Source: Deltaproteobacteria bacterium (lineage in GTDB: Bacteria; Myxococcota_A; Polyangia; Polyangiales; Polyangiaceae). Taken from it: a DNA stretch of 64,000 nucleotides. This document shows positions 38,149 through 48,890 of this stretch, one piece after another. The notes below the pieces were generated by a model. It worked only from the letters and a program-made list of their open reading frames with translations, was not told the origin of the DNA and made no database searches. The stretch lies in NCBI GenBank assembly GCA_016875405.1, contig VGRJ01000008.1, forward strand, positions 20,052 to 84,051, in the 5' to 3' direction. Each line of letters opens with the position of its first letter. The stretch's first letter is position 1. The position numbers and the translations under genes are program-made.

Positions 38149-38565
38149 TCAGCGCCCGAGGTCGTCGGCGATGCGATCAAGCACCCCGTTGACGAACACG
38201 CTCGACCCTTCGGCGCCGTAGCGCTTCGCGAGCTCGACCGCCTCGTCGATGACGACCGGCCGTGGAACGTCGGGGCACTCGGCGAGCTCATGCACGCCGA
38301 GGCGCAGGATGTTGCGATCGACGCGCGCCATCCGCTCGATGCGCCAGTGGCGACTGGCGCTGCGGATTCGCTCGTCGAGCTTATGGAGAGCCGCCGCGAC
38401 CCCACGCACCAGCTCGTCGGCGTACTCGCGCCCCTCGACGTCACCGGGGACCTCGCGCCAGTAACGAAGGATCGTGCGGTCGACCTCGGCGGCGTCGTAC
38501 TCGACCCCATCGAGCGAGTAGAGCATCTGCAGGGCCGCCTCGCGGCCACTGGTGCGGGCTCCCAT
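38149..38565 (-). CDS. nusB: Transcription antitermination protein NusB
   Basis: 138 residues, all helical. It begins MGARTSGREAALQMLYSLDGV and has RMARVDRNILRLGVHEL and VVIDEAVELAKRYGAEGSSVFVNGVLDRI, the NusB landmarks. It acts with NusE (S10) in rRNA antitermination. The ATG has AAGGG about 7 nt upstream and lies 10 nt after the ribH stop; ribH-nusB is a common bacterial pair. Confidence 0.96.
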   Translation of the reverse strand: MGARTSGREAALQMLYSLDGVEYDAAEVDRTILRYWREVPGDVEGREYADELVRGVAAALHKLDERIRSASRHWRIERMARVDRNILRLGVHELAECPDVPRPVVIDEAVELAKRYGAEGSSVFVNGVLDRIADDLGR

Positions 38566-38575
38566 CGGTCGCCCT

Positions 38576-39055
38576 TCAGCCGAGCTCGCGGTGGAGCGAG
38601 ACCATCTCGATGGCCGCGAGCGCCGCCTCGGCACCCTTGTTGCCAGCCTTGGTCCCAGCGCGCTCGACCGCTTGCTCAATGGTGTCCGTGGTGAGGACGC
38701 CAAACGAGACAGGGACGCCGGTCTCGAGCCCCAGCATGCCGAGGCCCTTCGTGACCTCGGCCATGATCGCGTCGAAATGCGCCGTCGCACCGCGGATGAG
38801 CGCACCGAGCGCGATCACCGAGTCGACCTTACCGCCCTTCAGCACGGCCTTGACCGCGAGCGGGATCTCCCACGCGCCCGGGACGCGCACGACGGTGATG
38901 GCAGACCGCTCGACGCCGTGACGAACAAGCGCATCGATCGCGCCCTCGACCAGACGCGCGACGATGAAGTCGTTGAAGCGACTCGCGACGATCGTGAAGC
39001 GAGCCCCCTTCGGCACGACCAGATTTCCCTCGATCACCTTCACTTCGTTCGACAT
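38576..39055 (-). CDS. ribH: 6,7-dimethyl-8-ribityllumazine synthase
   Basis: 159 residues. [50 protein letters not shown] and [24 protein letters not shown] are all present. The enzyme joins the RibB product to the pyrimidine to form lumazine. The ATG at 39055 has AGAGGTGA 7 nt upstream; a TTG two codons earlier is unlikely. It follows ribBX by 6 nt. Confidence 0.96.
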   Translation of the reverse strand: MSNEVKVIEGNLVVPKGARFTIVASRFNDFIVARLVEGAIDALVRHGVERSAITVVRVPGAWEIPLAVKAVLKGGKVDSVIALGALIRGATAHFDAIMAEVTKGLGMLGLETGVPVSFGVLTTDTIEQAVERAGTKAGNKGAEAALAAIEMVSLHRELG

Positions 39056-39061
39056 GGCCAA

Positions 39062-40246
39062 TCACCTCTCTCTGTGGGGGTTGAGCGCGACGTGCTCCAC
39101 GATCTCGATGCCGTAGCCGGTGAGCCCGGCGATCTTTCGATGACTGCTCGTGAGGAGCCGCAGCTTCCGGGCCCCGAGATCCGCGAGCATCTGCGCCCCG
39201 AGTCCGAACTTCCGCAGGGTGGCGCGTGCGCGATCCGACGACGAGGATGCGCTTTCCGCCGGGGGCGGCGCCCCGCCGTGCGGGCACCGAATGGCCTGCT
39301 CGAGCTCCTCGGCGAGGGTGCGCTGCGAGTCGAGGTACAAAAGCGCACCACGACCCTCAGCCTCGATGCGCTCGAGCGCGTGACGAAGCGTGGCACCCCC
39401 GTCGCTGGAGGTGGATGCGAACACGTCCGCGACGGCTGAGCCCGAGTGCACGCGGCAGAGGAGCGGCTCCGCGTCGATGTTGCCCTTCACGAGCGCGAGG
39501 GCTTGCCGACCGTCGACCAGCGATTCGAAGACGACCGCGCGCCAATCGGTGCCGGTCTGGTCGAGCTTCAGCGTGTGCTCGACGACGCGTCGCACGAGCG
39601 TCTCGGTGTGCAAACGGTACTGGATGAGATCGGCGATGGTGAGGATCCGCAGTCCGTGCTCGCGGCCGAACTCCTCGAGATCCGGCATGCGCGCCATCGT
39701 CCCGTCGTCTTTCATGATCTCGCAGATCACGCCGGCGGGACGGAACCCCGCGAGTCGCGCGAGGTCGACCGAGCCTTCGGTCTGTCCGGTGCGCACGAGC
39801 ACGCCTCCACGCCGCGCGCGTAGCGGGAAGATGTGGCCCGGCGTAACCACGTCGTTCGGGCGAGCGTCGGCGCGAATCGCGACACGGATCGTGTGCGCGC
39901 GATCGGCCGCGCTGATGCCGGTCGTGACCCCTTCTGCGGCTTCGATGCTCACCGTAAAGGCGGTGCCGAGCGGCGGACCGCCGCGACCGGGGGCCTGCAT
40001 CATCGGCAGCTCGAGCCGCGAAACCTGATCTTCGTCAAGTGTCAGGCAGATGAGGCCGCGGCCGTGCTTCGCCATGAAGTTCACGGCCTCGGGCGTGACG
40101 CGCTCGGCGGCGAAGCAAAGATCGCCCTCGTTTTCTCGGTCCTCGTCGTCGACGAGGATGACCATGCGACCCTGGCGAATGTCTTCGATCGCGGCGGTGA
40201 CGCGCTCGGAGACGGCGAGGTCGAGGGGACGGCCTGGTGTGGTCAT
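39062..40246 (-). CDS. ribBX: DHBP synthase fused to a degenerate GTP cyclohydrolase II domain (RibBX type)
   Basis: 394 residues. The N-terminal half is a complete 3,4-dihydroxy-2-butanone-4-phosphate synthase: [42 protein letters not shown] and [16 protein letters not shown]. The C-terminal half follows the GTP cyclohydrolase II fold but has lost its catalytic features: the zinc cysteines around VHSEC and RCDCG read [19 protein letters not shown], and the EGRG-type loop is replaced by LDSQRT. This matches the RibBX class of proteobacterial fusions whose second domain lacks cyclohydrolase activity. A separate ribA should exist elsewhere. The ATG overlaps the ribE stop (ATGA). Confidence 0.9.
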   Translation of the reverse strand: MTTPGRPLDLAVSERVTAAIEDIRQGRMVILVDDEDRENEGDLCFAAERVTPEAVNFMAKHGRGLICLTLDEDQVSRLELPMMQAPGRGGPPLGTAFTVSIEAAEGVTTGISAADRAHTIRVAIRADARPNDVVTPGHIFPLRARRGGVLVRTGQTEGSVDLARLAGFRPAGVICEIMKDDGTMARMPDLEEFGREHGLRILTIADLIQYRLHTETLVRRVVEHTLKLDQTGTDWRAVVFESLVDGRQALALVKGNIDAEPLLCRVHSGSAVADVFASTSSDGGATLRHALERIEAEGRGALLYLDSQRTLAEELEQAIRCPHGGAPPPAESASSSSDRARATLRKFGLGAQMLADLGARKLRLLTSSHRKIAGLTGYGIEIVEHVALNPHRER

Positions 40247-40914
40247 GTGGTGTAGCCTGCTTCCTTCAACGCCCGGAGGAGCGATGCGTCCGTCTCTGAA
40301 GAGCCGCTGACGAGCCCCGCTGCCATGGCATCGAGCTGGCGCGCCACGTAGCGCGCGAGGACGTCGACCTCGAGGTTGACGCGCGCGCCGACCGCGACGG
40401 CGCCGAGAGTCGTCACGGCGAGCGTGTGGGGCACGATCATCAGCTCGAAGCGAGAGCCGTCGACCCGATTGACGGTGAGGCTGATGCCATCGACGGTCAC
40501 GGAGCCCTTCGGCGCAAAAAAGCGGGCGAGCTCGCGCGGCGCGTCGATGACGAGCCGCCACGCATCCCCCACGCGGTCGAGCGCGGAGACGCTGCCGACA
40601 CCGTCGACGTGACCGAGGACCAAGTGCCCGCCGAGCCGGTCCCCAAGCGCGAGCGAGCGCTCGACGTTGACCCGGCTGCCAGCGGAGAGCTCCCCGAGCG
40701 TCGTGACCGAGAGCGTCTCCGACGAGACGTCGGCGTCGAAGCCCCCTTCGAGGAGGCGCGTCACGGTGAGGCACACGCCGCTCACGCTGATCGAGGCGCC
40801 GAGCTTGAGCTCGGACGCCGGGATCGCGAGCTCGCGGAGCGCAAGGACGCCCATCGGTCCGCGGCGCACGAGCGACGCCACGCGCGCCGTGGTCTCGACG
40901 AGTCCGGTGAACAT
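40243..40914 (-). CDS. ribE: Riboflavin synthase alpha chain
   Basis: 223 residues with the internal duplication of the family: [39 protein letters not shown], then [15 protein letters not shown]. It converts two lumazine molecules into riboflavin and the pyrimidine. The ATG is 3 nt after the pilZ stop with GGGGG upstream, so no riboswitch can sit directly before it. Confidence 0.96.
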   Translation of the reverse strand: MFTGLVETTARVASLVRRGPMGVLALRELAIPASELKLGASISVSGVCLTVTRLLEGGFDADVSSETLSVTTLGELSAGSRVNVERSLALGDRLGGHLVLGHVDGVGSVSALDRVGDAWRLVIDAPRELARFFAPKGSVTVDGISLTVNRVDGSRFELMIVPHTLAVTTLGAVAVGARVNLEVDVLARYVARQLDAMAAGLVSGSSETDASLLRALKEAGYTT

Positions 40915-40917
40915 CGG

Positions 40918-41277
40918 TCAACCCCCGCGGACGGGTGAACCATCCGGTGCGAGCTCGAGCCCCGACTCGCGCCCGGGCGAGTCAGCGGCGGGGAACAGCC
41001 GGTCGAGCACCTCGCGCGACGACTCGCTGAGCTCGAGGAACGTGAGCCCCATGCCGGGAGGCTCGTCGACCACTCGTACGACGCGGCCGATCCCCTCGAT
41101 GATCTCGACGTCGTCCATCAACACGGTGAAGCGCAGGTTGACCTTCGTGCCCACGCGCAAGGCCCGCGACGAGCGAATGAACACACCCGAGCGCGAGATG
41201 TTCGAGACGTAGTCGCCGACGAAAGCGTCGAACGACTCGAACTCCTTGTTGATGGTGACCCGATCGTCCTTGCGCAT
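40918..41277 (-). CDS. PilZ domain protein (c-di-GMP receiver)
   Basis: A 119-residue single PilZ domain. The RxxxR motif is at the very start (MRKDDR) and the second motif is NISRSG, the [D/N]xSxxG form, so c-di-GMP binding is likely. VGTKVNLRFTV and GIGRVVRVVDEPPGMGLTFLEL complete the barrel. The C-terminal 20 residues are disordered. It sits 29 nt downstream of the RNase E/G gene and 3 nt before ribE, an unusual place for a c-di-GMP protein. Confidence 0.9.
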   Translation of the reverse strand: MRKDDRVTINKEFESFDAFVGDYVSNISRSGVFIRSSRALRVGTKVNLRFTVLMDDVEIIEGIGRVVRVVDEPPGMGLTFLELSESSREVLDRLFPAADSPGRESGLELAPDGSPVRGG

Positions 41278-41306
41278 AGAGCCTCGGCGAGGTGGACCTC
41301 AGGCGC

Positions 41307-43742
41307 TCAGCCGCCCTGAAGGTCGAACTGCTCGATGTGGTACTCCTTGCGCGGCACGAGGTCGATGCGGCGCATGAACATTCGCTCGGCCTCGCGCACC
41401 GCCTCGTGCTCCTCGGTCTTCAAGAGATCGATGATCGCCGGGTGAGCATTGACGGTGACCTTGTAGCCCTTGAGGTTCCCCTGCTCCCGGCGGATCTGCC
41501 TCAGGATCTCGTAGGCGATGGTCTCTTTCGACATGAGCTGGCCGGTTCCGTCGCAGTAGAAACACGGCTCGTGCAAGAGGCGTCCGAGGCTCTCGCGCGT
41601 GCGCTTCCGGGTCATTTCGATGAGCCCGAGGTCGGAGATCCGATTGAGCGTGGTCTTCGCCTTGTCCTTCGCGAGCAGTTCTTCGAGGCGACGCCGAACC
41701 TTCTCACGGTTCTGGGCGCGCTCCATGTCGATGAGGTCGAGGATGATGAGGCCGCCGATGTTGCGGAAGCGGAGCTGGTAGGCGATCTCCTCGACGGCCT
41801 CGAGGTTGGTCGCGAGGATGGTGTCTTCGAGGTCCTTGTTGCCCTTGCCGACGAAGCGCCCCGTGTTGACGTCGATCGCCGTGAGCGCCTCGGCCTGGTC
41901 GATGATGAGGTAGCCGCCCGAGCCGAGCGGCACCTTACGCGCGAGCGCACGCCCGATCTCGTCCTCGATCCCGTAGGCATCGAAGACCGGCTCCTTGCCT
42001 TCGTACAGCTCGATGTCGCCGACGCGCTCGGGCATGAACATCTCGACGAAGCGACGCAGCCTCGCGTACTGCTCGCGGTTGTCGATGATGATCTTCGAGA
42101 CGTCGTCGGTGAACAGGTCGCGAGCCGTCTTCAGCACGAGATCCAGCTCTTCGTAGATCTCGGTCGGCGCCTTGGTCGCGACATCCTTGGCCTTGATGAT
42201 CTCGTCCCAAAGACGAACGAGATAGCCGATGTCGTTCTTAAGGCCCTTCTTCGTCAGGCTCTCGGCGACCGTGCGCACGACGAGACCACCCGTCGGCGGC
42301 TTCACCGACTCAATCACCTCACGCAGGCGTGCCCGCTCCTTGTCGCTGCCGATTCGCTTCGAGATGCCAATGTGTTCGACGGTGGGCAGATAGACGACGT
42401 AGCGCCCTGCGAGCGAGACGTGGCTCGACACGCGCGCACCCTTCGTCCCAATCGGCTCCTTCGTCACCTGGACGATGACGTGCTGCCCTTCGCGTACGAC
42501 CTCGCGGATCGGCGTGCTCTTCGAGATGCGGGTCTTGTCGAGCGCGCTCGACTTGCCGCCGCGCCCCTCGCGACCGTCCCGACCGCGCTTCTTGTCCTTG
42601 CGCCCGCGTCGCTCCTCGCCGCGCGAAGGCGCCTCGGCCCTCGTTTCAACGGAGGCCCCTACGCCACCCGTGCTCGCGCTCCGGCGAGTCCGAACGGAGC
42701 GCGCCGCGCGGGCGGGCGCCACGGCTCGGTCGACACGCACCGGCGCGTGGCCAGTCGCACCGGAGGCCTCGGGCTGCGCGGCATCGTCCCCGGAGCCGTC
42801 GCGCCCCGAGGACGAAGCGTCCGCCTCGTCGGCGCTCGCGGAGAGGCCCTCGTCGCTCGCATCGCCTTCATCGCTCGGATCGACCTCGTCGCTCGGATCG
42901 ACCTCGTCGCTCGCATCGACCTCGTCGGTCGCATCGTACTGGTCGGCTAGCTCACTCGCCTCGGGGGGGTCACTCCCGAGCTCCACCGAGTCGTCGTCTG
43001 CCACGTCCGCTGCCGACTCGACCTCGAGCGCCTCGGCGTCCTCGTCGTCTCGGCCGCGAGGCGCGCGGTCCACGCCGCGGAGATCGAACTCGTCGTCGTC
43101 GCCACGCTCTGGATGCTGGCTCAGCGCGATGGGCTCGTCGTCGTCCTCGTCGTCGTCCTCGACCTCGACGTCCTCGACCTCAATGGTCTCGTCGGCGTTC
43201 GGTCGCCCGCTCGAGGGCTCTACGCCCACCTCGAGGGCGTCGTCCGAGGAGCCCCCGTCGGCCACCGGCTCGTCGGCCCCGTTCTCTGGGGCGCTCGTCT
43301 CACCGTCACGCCCGCCCCCACGCCGACGTCGGCGACGACGACGACCACGGCGCTTGCTCCCGTCACCCTCCCGGTCCGAACGCGCGTCGGCGCTCGTGGC
43401 GTCGTCGCCTGTGGTCGCCTCGGCCTCTTCGGCCTCCTCGGCCGAAGGGGTCTCCTCCTCGTCCGTCTTCGCGGCGTCCTTCGCCTGCGCGAGGTACCGG
43501 TCGAAGTCGTCCGGTCGGATCAGGTCCTCGACATGGAGGAACGCGGCACGCTCTTGACCGATGTCAATGAACGCCGCCTGCATGCCGGGGAGCACGCGGC
43601 TCACCTTGCCGAGGTAAATGTTGCCGAGCGTGCTGCGGTGCGCGAGGCGCTCGATGTGCAGCTCGGCGATGACGCCTTCTTCGATCAGGGCCACCCGCAC
43701 CTCGCGGATGTCCACATTGATGACGAGCAGATTTCCGCTCAT
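41307..43742 (-). CDS. RNase E/G family endoribonuclease with large insert in the S1 domain
   Basis: 811 residues. The S1 RNA-binding domain starts normally (about 36-75: HRSTLGNIYLGKVSRVLPGM, then AAFIDIGQERAAFLHVEDL). It is interrupted by about 320 low-complexity residues (about 84-405) and resumes at PIREVVREGQHVIVQVTKEP. The insert has an acidic Glu/Asp/Ser part with DEVDPS repeats and Arg tracts (residues 131-144 and about 380-395). The catalytic core has LIIDQAEALTAIDVNTGRF and GGLIILDLIDM, with the metal-binding Asp residues, and a late CFYCDGTG zinc-link pair. Without the insert the length is about that of RNase G. It processes mRNA and rRNA. It leads a leftward run with pilZ, ribE, ribBX, ribH and nusB. 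Confidence 0.95.
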   Translation of the reverse strand: MSGNLLVINVDIREVRVALIEEGVIAELHIERLAHRSTLGNIYLGKVSRVLPGMQAAFIDIGQERAAFLHVEDLIRPDDFDRYLAQAKDAAKTDEEETPSAEEAEEAEATTGDDATSADARSDREGDGSKRRGRRRRRRRRGGGRDGETSAPENGADEPVADGGSSDDALEVGVEPSSGRPNADETIEVEDVEVEDDDEDDDEPIALSQHPERGDDDEFDLRGVDRAPRGRDDEDAEALEVESAADVADDDSVELGSDPPEASELADQYDATDEVDASDEVDPSDEVDPSDEGDASDEGLSASADEADASSSGRDGSGDDAAQPEASGATGHAPVRVDRAVAPARAARSVRTRRSASTGGVGASVETRAEAPSRGEERRGRKDKKRGRDGREGRGGKSSALDKTRISKSTPIREVVREGQHVIVQVTKEPIGTKGARVSSHVSLAGRYVVYLPTVEHIGISKRIGSDKERARLREVIESVKPPTGGLVVRTVAESLTKKGLKNDIGYLVRLWDEIIKAKDVATKAPTEIYEELDLVLKTARDLFTDDVSKIIIDNREQYARLRRFVEMFMPERVGDIELYEGKEPVFDAYGIEDEIGRALARKVPLGSGGYLIIDQAEALTAIDVNTGRFVGKGNKDLEDTILATNLEAVEEIAYQLRFRNIGGLIILDLIDMERAQNREKVRRRLEELLAKDKAKTTLNRISDLGLIEMTRKRTRESLGRLLHEPCFYCDGTGQLMSKETIAYEILRQIRREQGNLKGYKVTVNAHPAIIDLLKTEEHEAVREAERMFMRRIDLVPRKEYHIEQFDLQGG

Positions 43743-44145
43743 GATTCTCGGTTTTCAGCTCGCGGAGCGAGCGATGAGGAGTGGCCGGCAACGGTTCTTG
43801 CCCGGCGCACGTCAACGTCTTCGGCGCGACGACCGCTGGGCCACATGACCCGTGGTCCTCGTGGTGCCTCTCCGCCATGCGAAGGGGCCCCGGGGCTCCC
43901 CGCTCGCACGATCCGTCTGGACCATGTAGCGCCCGCCACCAGCGGCGTGCGCGAGGGAGCGACGGACCCGGGCTCGGGTCGCGTCAGCCGGACTCCCTCT
44001 TAGCACGCGAACGATGGAAACGGCTCACAAAGCGCACCCTCGAGGCCACAAATGGGAAGACCCCTCGAAGCCCATGGGGCCCGAGGGGTCGAGGTTCGCG
44101 AGGCGCGCCGGCTGCCCGGCGAATCGCCTCACGCGATCGAGCCGC
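43743..44145. other. Gene-free stretch between the Cys-rich lipoprotein and RNase E/G
   Basis: About 400 nt with no convincing gene. It holds a hairpin terminator (44059-44090) and presumably the RNase E/G promoter, which I could not pin down. A short CTCGC/GCGAG inverted repeat lies about 17 nt upstream of the RNase E/G start. Confidence 0.6.
44059..44090 (-). terminator. Hairpin terminator after the Cys-rich lipoprotein gene
   Basis: A perfect 9-bp outer stem (GACCCCTCG with CGAGGGGTC) encloses a second GCCC/GGGC stem. On the minus strand it lies 55 nt past the lipoprotein stop and is followed by TCTTCCCATTTG, only weakly T-rich. Confidence 0.5.
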
Positions 44146-44757
44146 TCACTGCGCGCAGGAGACCGGGCAGGTCGAGTCGATGACGCAGTTGACGAACTCG
44201 AGGTAGTCCTGCACCGCAGGCACACCGTGCTTGCCGATGCAGGTCATCGAGCCCGTCGGCTCCGTCATCAGGCACTTCATGCCATCGTTCGTGCAGAGGC
44301 AGTTCAGGTTCTCGTCGACGTCTGCCGTCTTCGGGTCGTCCTTCGGGCAGTCTTGGATGCAGTTGACGAAGTCGCAGCACGACTTGTTGCCGGCGTCCGA
44401 GCAGTCCGCCTTGGTGCCGAAGCACTGCGAGTAGGAGTCGAAGCAGGCGCCGCCGTCGACCGCGGTGGTTGAGTCGCCGAGGATCGCGCACTCGAAGCAG
44501 CCCGAGGCCGGGTCCATCTGGTCGCCCTCGCAGGTGCCGATGTCGTCACAGCTCTTGCTGCTGCCGCCCGACGACGAGGTCGGCCCGACAACCGAGCTCG
44601 TCTTGCCGCTGCTCGAGGAAGCGCTGCTCGAGCTCGTGGTGTTGCCGCCGGCGCCGCTGCCCGAACCCGTCGTCACGTCGTCCGAGTCCTTACCACCACA
44701 GGCCGCAACGACGAGGCCAACGGCGAGCGCGCCCAAGATCCAGTTCGTAGTCTTCAT
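44146..44757 (-). CDS. Cys-rich, Ser-rich lipoprotein
   Basis: 203 residues. The signal MKTTNWILGALAVGLVVAAC gives a clean lipobox with Cys20. A low-complexity Ser/Gly/Thr linker (about 28-68) reaches away from the membrane. The rest has 18 cysteines, an even number suited to disulfides, in two similar modules: DFVNCIQDCPKDDP and later EFVNCVIDSTCPVSC. Such Ser-linker, Cys-rich lipoproteins are common in myxobacteria and have no assigned function. The ATG at 44757 has GGAGA 9 nt upstream; open frame further upstream is not supported. Confidence 0.88.
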   Translation of the reverse strand: MKTTNWILGALAVGLVVAACGGKDSDDVTTGSGSGAGGNTTSSSSASSSSGKTSSVVGPTSSSGGSSKSCDDIGTCEGDQMDPASGCFECAILGDSTTAVDGGACFDSYSQCFGTKADCSDAGNKSCCDFVNCIQDCPKDDPKTADVDENLNCLCTNDGMKCLMTEPTGSMTCIGKHGVPAVQDYLEFVNCVIDSTCPVSCAQ

Positions 44758-45075
44758 GATCGATGTTCTCCAAATGGCCGCCGCGGCGTGCCGCGCGGCA
44801 ATCAAAATCCAAGGTTCTGTAAACGACATCCCTGCCCTCACCGGACCGGCGCCGCCCCGACAAGCGCGGCGACCGAGAGGTGCACGCTCGGCGCGTGCCG
44901 AGCAGAGCGAGAGGACGTGCCCCCAATCCCCGTCAGGTGTGCGGGGGCGCGGGCTGACTACACCGCTTCGCGGCAATAAGCAAGGATACCGAAAGATGCT
45001 AGCACCGCTCGCCTGCCTCGAGCCTGACAATCGCGCCGACCGGACCGAGCCACAACTCGTGCACGCAGCCTCTCC
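44758..45075. other. Gene-free leader of the lipoprotein gene
   Basis: 318 nt without a supported gene. A perfect 7-bp hairpin (GCTCGGC, loop GCGT, GCCGAGC) lies at 44886-44903 with no T-run, so it is not an obvious terminator. The 30 nt around 44800-44830 are AT-richer and may hold the lipoprotein promoter (TTTACA read leftward). Confidence 0.5.
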
Positions 45076-46632
<1,557 letters not shown>

Positions 46633-46733
46633 CGTGGGAGGGTTGATACCACAAGGAGCCACCGAGGGAACGGGGGGCGCCGCCCGCTTCCGCCGACCGG
46701 AGCGCCCCCTCGGCGCGCGGCTTGGAGTCCGGG

Positions 46734-47831
46734 TCAGCCGGGCGGATCGAGGTAGTCGACCTCGACGCCGCGGTGGGTGCGGAGGGTCGTCCGACCCGGC
46801 GCGCGCTCGACGATCCAATCGGGACCGACGGGCACCTTGCCCATGCCTCCCGGGGTGTCGACGATGAGCTTCGGGAGGGCGAGGCCGCTCACGCGGCCCT
46901 GCAGCTTCTCCATGAGCTCGATGCCCCGCGCGAGCGGCGTGCGAAGATGCGAGGTGCCGCGAGCCGGATCCATCATGAGAAGGTAATACGGACGGACGCG
47001 CCACCGGACGAGCCCGCGGAAGAGCGCCTCGAGGGTCGCGGCGTCGTCGTTCACGCCCGCGAGGAGCACCGCTTGGTTCATGACCGGGAAGCCCGCATCG
47101 ACGAGCCGCGCGCACGCCTCCGCCGACTCGCGCGTCAGCTCCTTCGGATGGTTGAAGTGGGTCATCACCCAGATCGGATGGTGCGGACGCAGCGCCGCGA
47201 GGAGGTCGGCGTCCACTCGCTGAGGCAGGCAGACGGGGACGCGCGTCGCGAGCCGGATCACCTCGACGTGAGGGATGGCCCGCACGCGCCCGACGAGCGC
47301 GGCGAGCTTCTCGGTGGACATCGTCAGCGGATCCCCGCCGCTCAAGATGACGTCCCGGATGGCGGGCCGCGCCGCGATGGCCTCGAGCGCCTGGTCGAGG
47401 GCGCTCGGCCGAAGCGGACCTTCGCCGCTGCCCACGACGCGCGACCGCGTGCAGAAGCGGCAATAGATGGCGCACTGATCGGTGGAGACGAGGAGGGCGC
47501 GGTCAGGGTAACGCTGGACGAGCCCCGGGACGATCTCGTGCGCGACCTCGCCGAGTGGGTCGACGAGGTCCCCCGGAGCCTCGCGCTCCTCGTCGATGCG
47601 GGGGACGACCTGGCGACGGATCGGACATCGCGCGTCGTTCGCGTCGCAGAGCGCGAGGTAGTGCGGTGTGATCCTAAGGGGCAGGCCTGCCGCCTCGGCG
47701 CGGCGAGCGCCGGCGAGCTCTTCCGGGGTGAGGTCGAGGTGAGCCGCGAGCTCGTCGACGGTGCGGACCGAGCGACGCAGCTGGTCGCGCCAGTCGTGCT
47801 CGCGCGCGCTGCGAAGTTTGACGAGCGTCAT
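46734..47831 (-). CDS. Lysine 2,3-aminomutase family radical SAM enzyme
   Basis: 365 residues. The radical-SAM cluster is [10 protein letters not shown] (C-x3-C-x2-C), and VILSGGDPL follows. Both Asp residues that hold the lysine amino group in clostridial aminomutase are kept: MMDPARG and [11 protein letters not shown]. The EpmB branch that modifies EF-P lacks the second, so a true L-lysine 2,3-aminomutase making beta-lysine is favoured. PLP and SAM are the cofactors. The ATG overlaps the PpiC-type gene's stop (ATGA). A long GC inverted repeat at 46673-46709 follows the stop but lacks a T-run. Confidence 0.9.
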   Translation of the reverse strand: MTLVKLRSAREHDWRDQLRRSVRTVDELAAHLDLTPEELAGARRAEAAGLPLRITPHYLALCDANDARCPIRRQVVPRIDEEREAPGDLVDPLGEVAHEIVPGLVQRYPDRALLVSTDQCAIYCRFCTRSRVVGSGEGPLRPSALDQALEAIAARPAIRDVILSGGDPLTMSTEKLAALVGRVRAIPHVEVIRLATRVPVCLPQRVDADLLAALRPHHPIWVMTHFNHPKELTRESAEACARLVDAGFPVMNQAVLLAGVNDDAATLEALFRGLVRWRVRPYYLLMMDPARGTSHLRTPLARGIELMEKLQGRVSGLALPKLIVDTPGGMGKVPVGPDWIVERAPGRTTLRTHRGVEVDYLDPPG

Positions 47832-48820
47832 GGCGCCGCGGAGGGCGCCGGTCGTGCGGTCGCGTCGGCCGCGTCGCCCGGAAGAGCCACCGTGGCGAGC
47901 GCCGCGTCGTCGACCTTCACGGGGAATCGCCGACGAAGCTCCTGCTCGAGCGTCTCCTCGCGCTCGCGGACCTTGGCCTGCAGGATCGCGATGCGGATCG
48001 CGCGCTCCGCCTCGGAGAGCGAGCGCACGTGGCCCTTCGACATGCCGGTGAGCCGCACCACGTAGTAGCGATCGCCCGAGCGGACCGCCTTCGCGTACAC
48101 GTCTCCGACCTTCTCGAGCTCGAACGCCGCGGCGCGCACCTCGGGCGGGACGCGATCGTTACGCGCGCGGGGGTCGTCGCCGGCTCCGACGAGGCCGAGG
48201 TCGCCGGCGAGGTCGAGCGGCGCCTGGGGGTCACGGACCTTCGGCGCGTCGAGGGATTTCTCGTGATAGAGCTCTCCCCACTTGGCGGCCGAGTCGAGCT
48301 TCGCGGCCTTCGCGACCACGTCGTCTGCGGTCGCCGCGTCACCGAGCAGGATGGCCGCGACCCGACGACGCTCGGGCTCCTCGAACTCGCGCTTGTGCGC
48401 CTCGTAGTACGCCGCGACCTCGGCCGCGGGGATCTCGGCAGGTGCCGTGAGCCCTTCCCGGGCCTTCGCGAGCATCGCGTCCCGCAGCACCTGACGCACA
48501 CCGACTTGCACCATCGGCTCCTTGTCGAGACCACGCCGCCGCGCCTCGTTGGCGAGGAGCTCGAGGTCGATCATCTGGTGCAAGAGCTCGCGGCGCTTCT
48601 CGGGCGTCTGGAAGCGGAGCCGATCGATGTCGTCGAGTCGCTCGAGCGCGGCCGCGAAATCGCCGACGGTGATGGTCTTGTCCCCGACGCGCGCGAGCAC
48701 CGACGCGGCCTGCTGATGCGTGAGCCCCGCGGGCGGTGGCTTCACGTTTTGCACGGCCTTGTCGTCGCAGGCGGAGGTCGAGAGTACGGCGGCGAGCACG
48801 AGGGCGCTTCGCGATTTCAT
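47828..48820 (-). CDS. PpiC/SurA-type peptidyl-prolyl isomerase lipoprotein
   Basis: 330 residues. The signal ends LAAVLSTSAC (lipobox, Cys18). Residues 40-150 are the helical chaperone part (LARVGDKTITVGDFAAAL, then RRELLHQMIDLELLANEA). A parvulin-like domain follows (about 150-275: RRRVAAILLGDAA, AGDLGLVG, AAFELEKVGDVYAKAVRSGDRYYVVRLTG). It probably helps fold outer-membrane or periplasmic proteins. It is translationally coupled to the aminomutase, an odd pairing with no clear reason. Confidence 0.88.
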   Translation of the reverse strand: MKSRSALVLAAVLSTSACDDKAVQNVKPPPAGLTHQQAASVLARVGDKTITVGDFAAALERLDDIDRLRFQTPEKRRELLHQMIDLELLANEARRRGLDKEPMVQVGVRQVLRDAMLAKAREGLTAPAEIPAAEVAAYYEAHKREFEEPERRRVAAILLGDAATADDVVAKAAKLDSAAKWGELYHEKSLDAPKVRDPQAPLDLAGDLGLVGAGDDPRARNDRVPPEVRAAAFELEKVGDVYAKAVRSGDRYYVVRLTGMSKGHVRSLSEAERAIRIAILQAKVREREETLEQELRRRFPVKVDDAALATVALPGDAADATARPAPSAAP

Positions 48821-48890
48821 CGCTTCGCGTGTAGCACCAACGCGCGGCGGGCTCTACCCCGGCTCGGACGGAACACGCGGCATGGACCGG

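Noticed and set aside
40915..40917. FMN riboswitch before ribE
   Set aside because: ribE starts 3 nt after pilZ, leaving no space, and no RFN-like element is seen before pilZ or the RNase gene.
44886..44903. Perfect 7-bp hairpin considered as a terminator
   Set aside because: No T-run on either side; perfect short stems are frequent in such GC-rich DNA.
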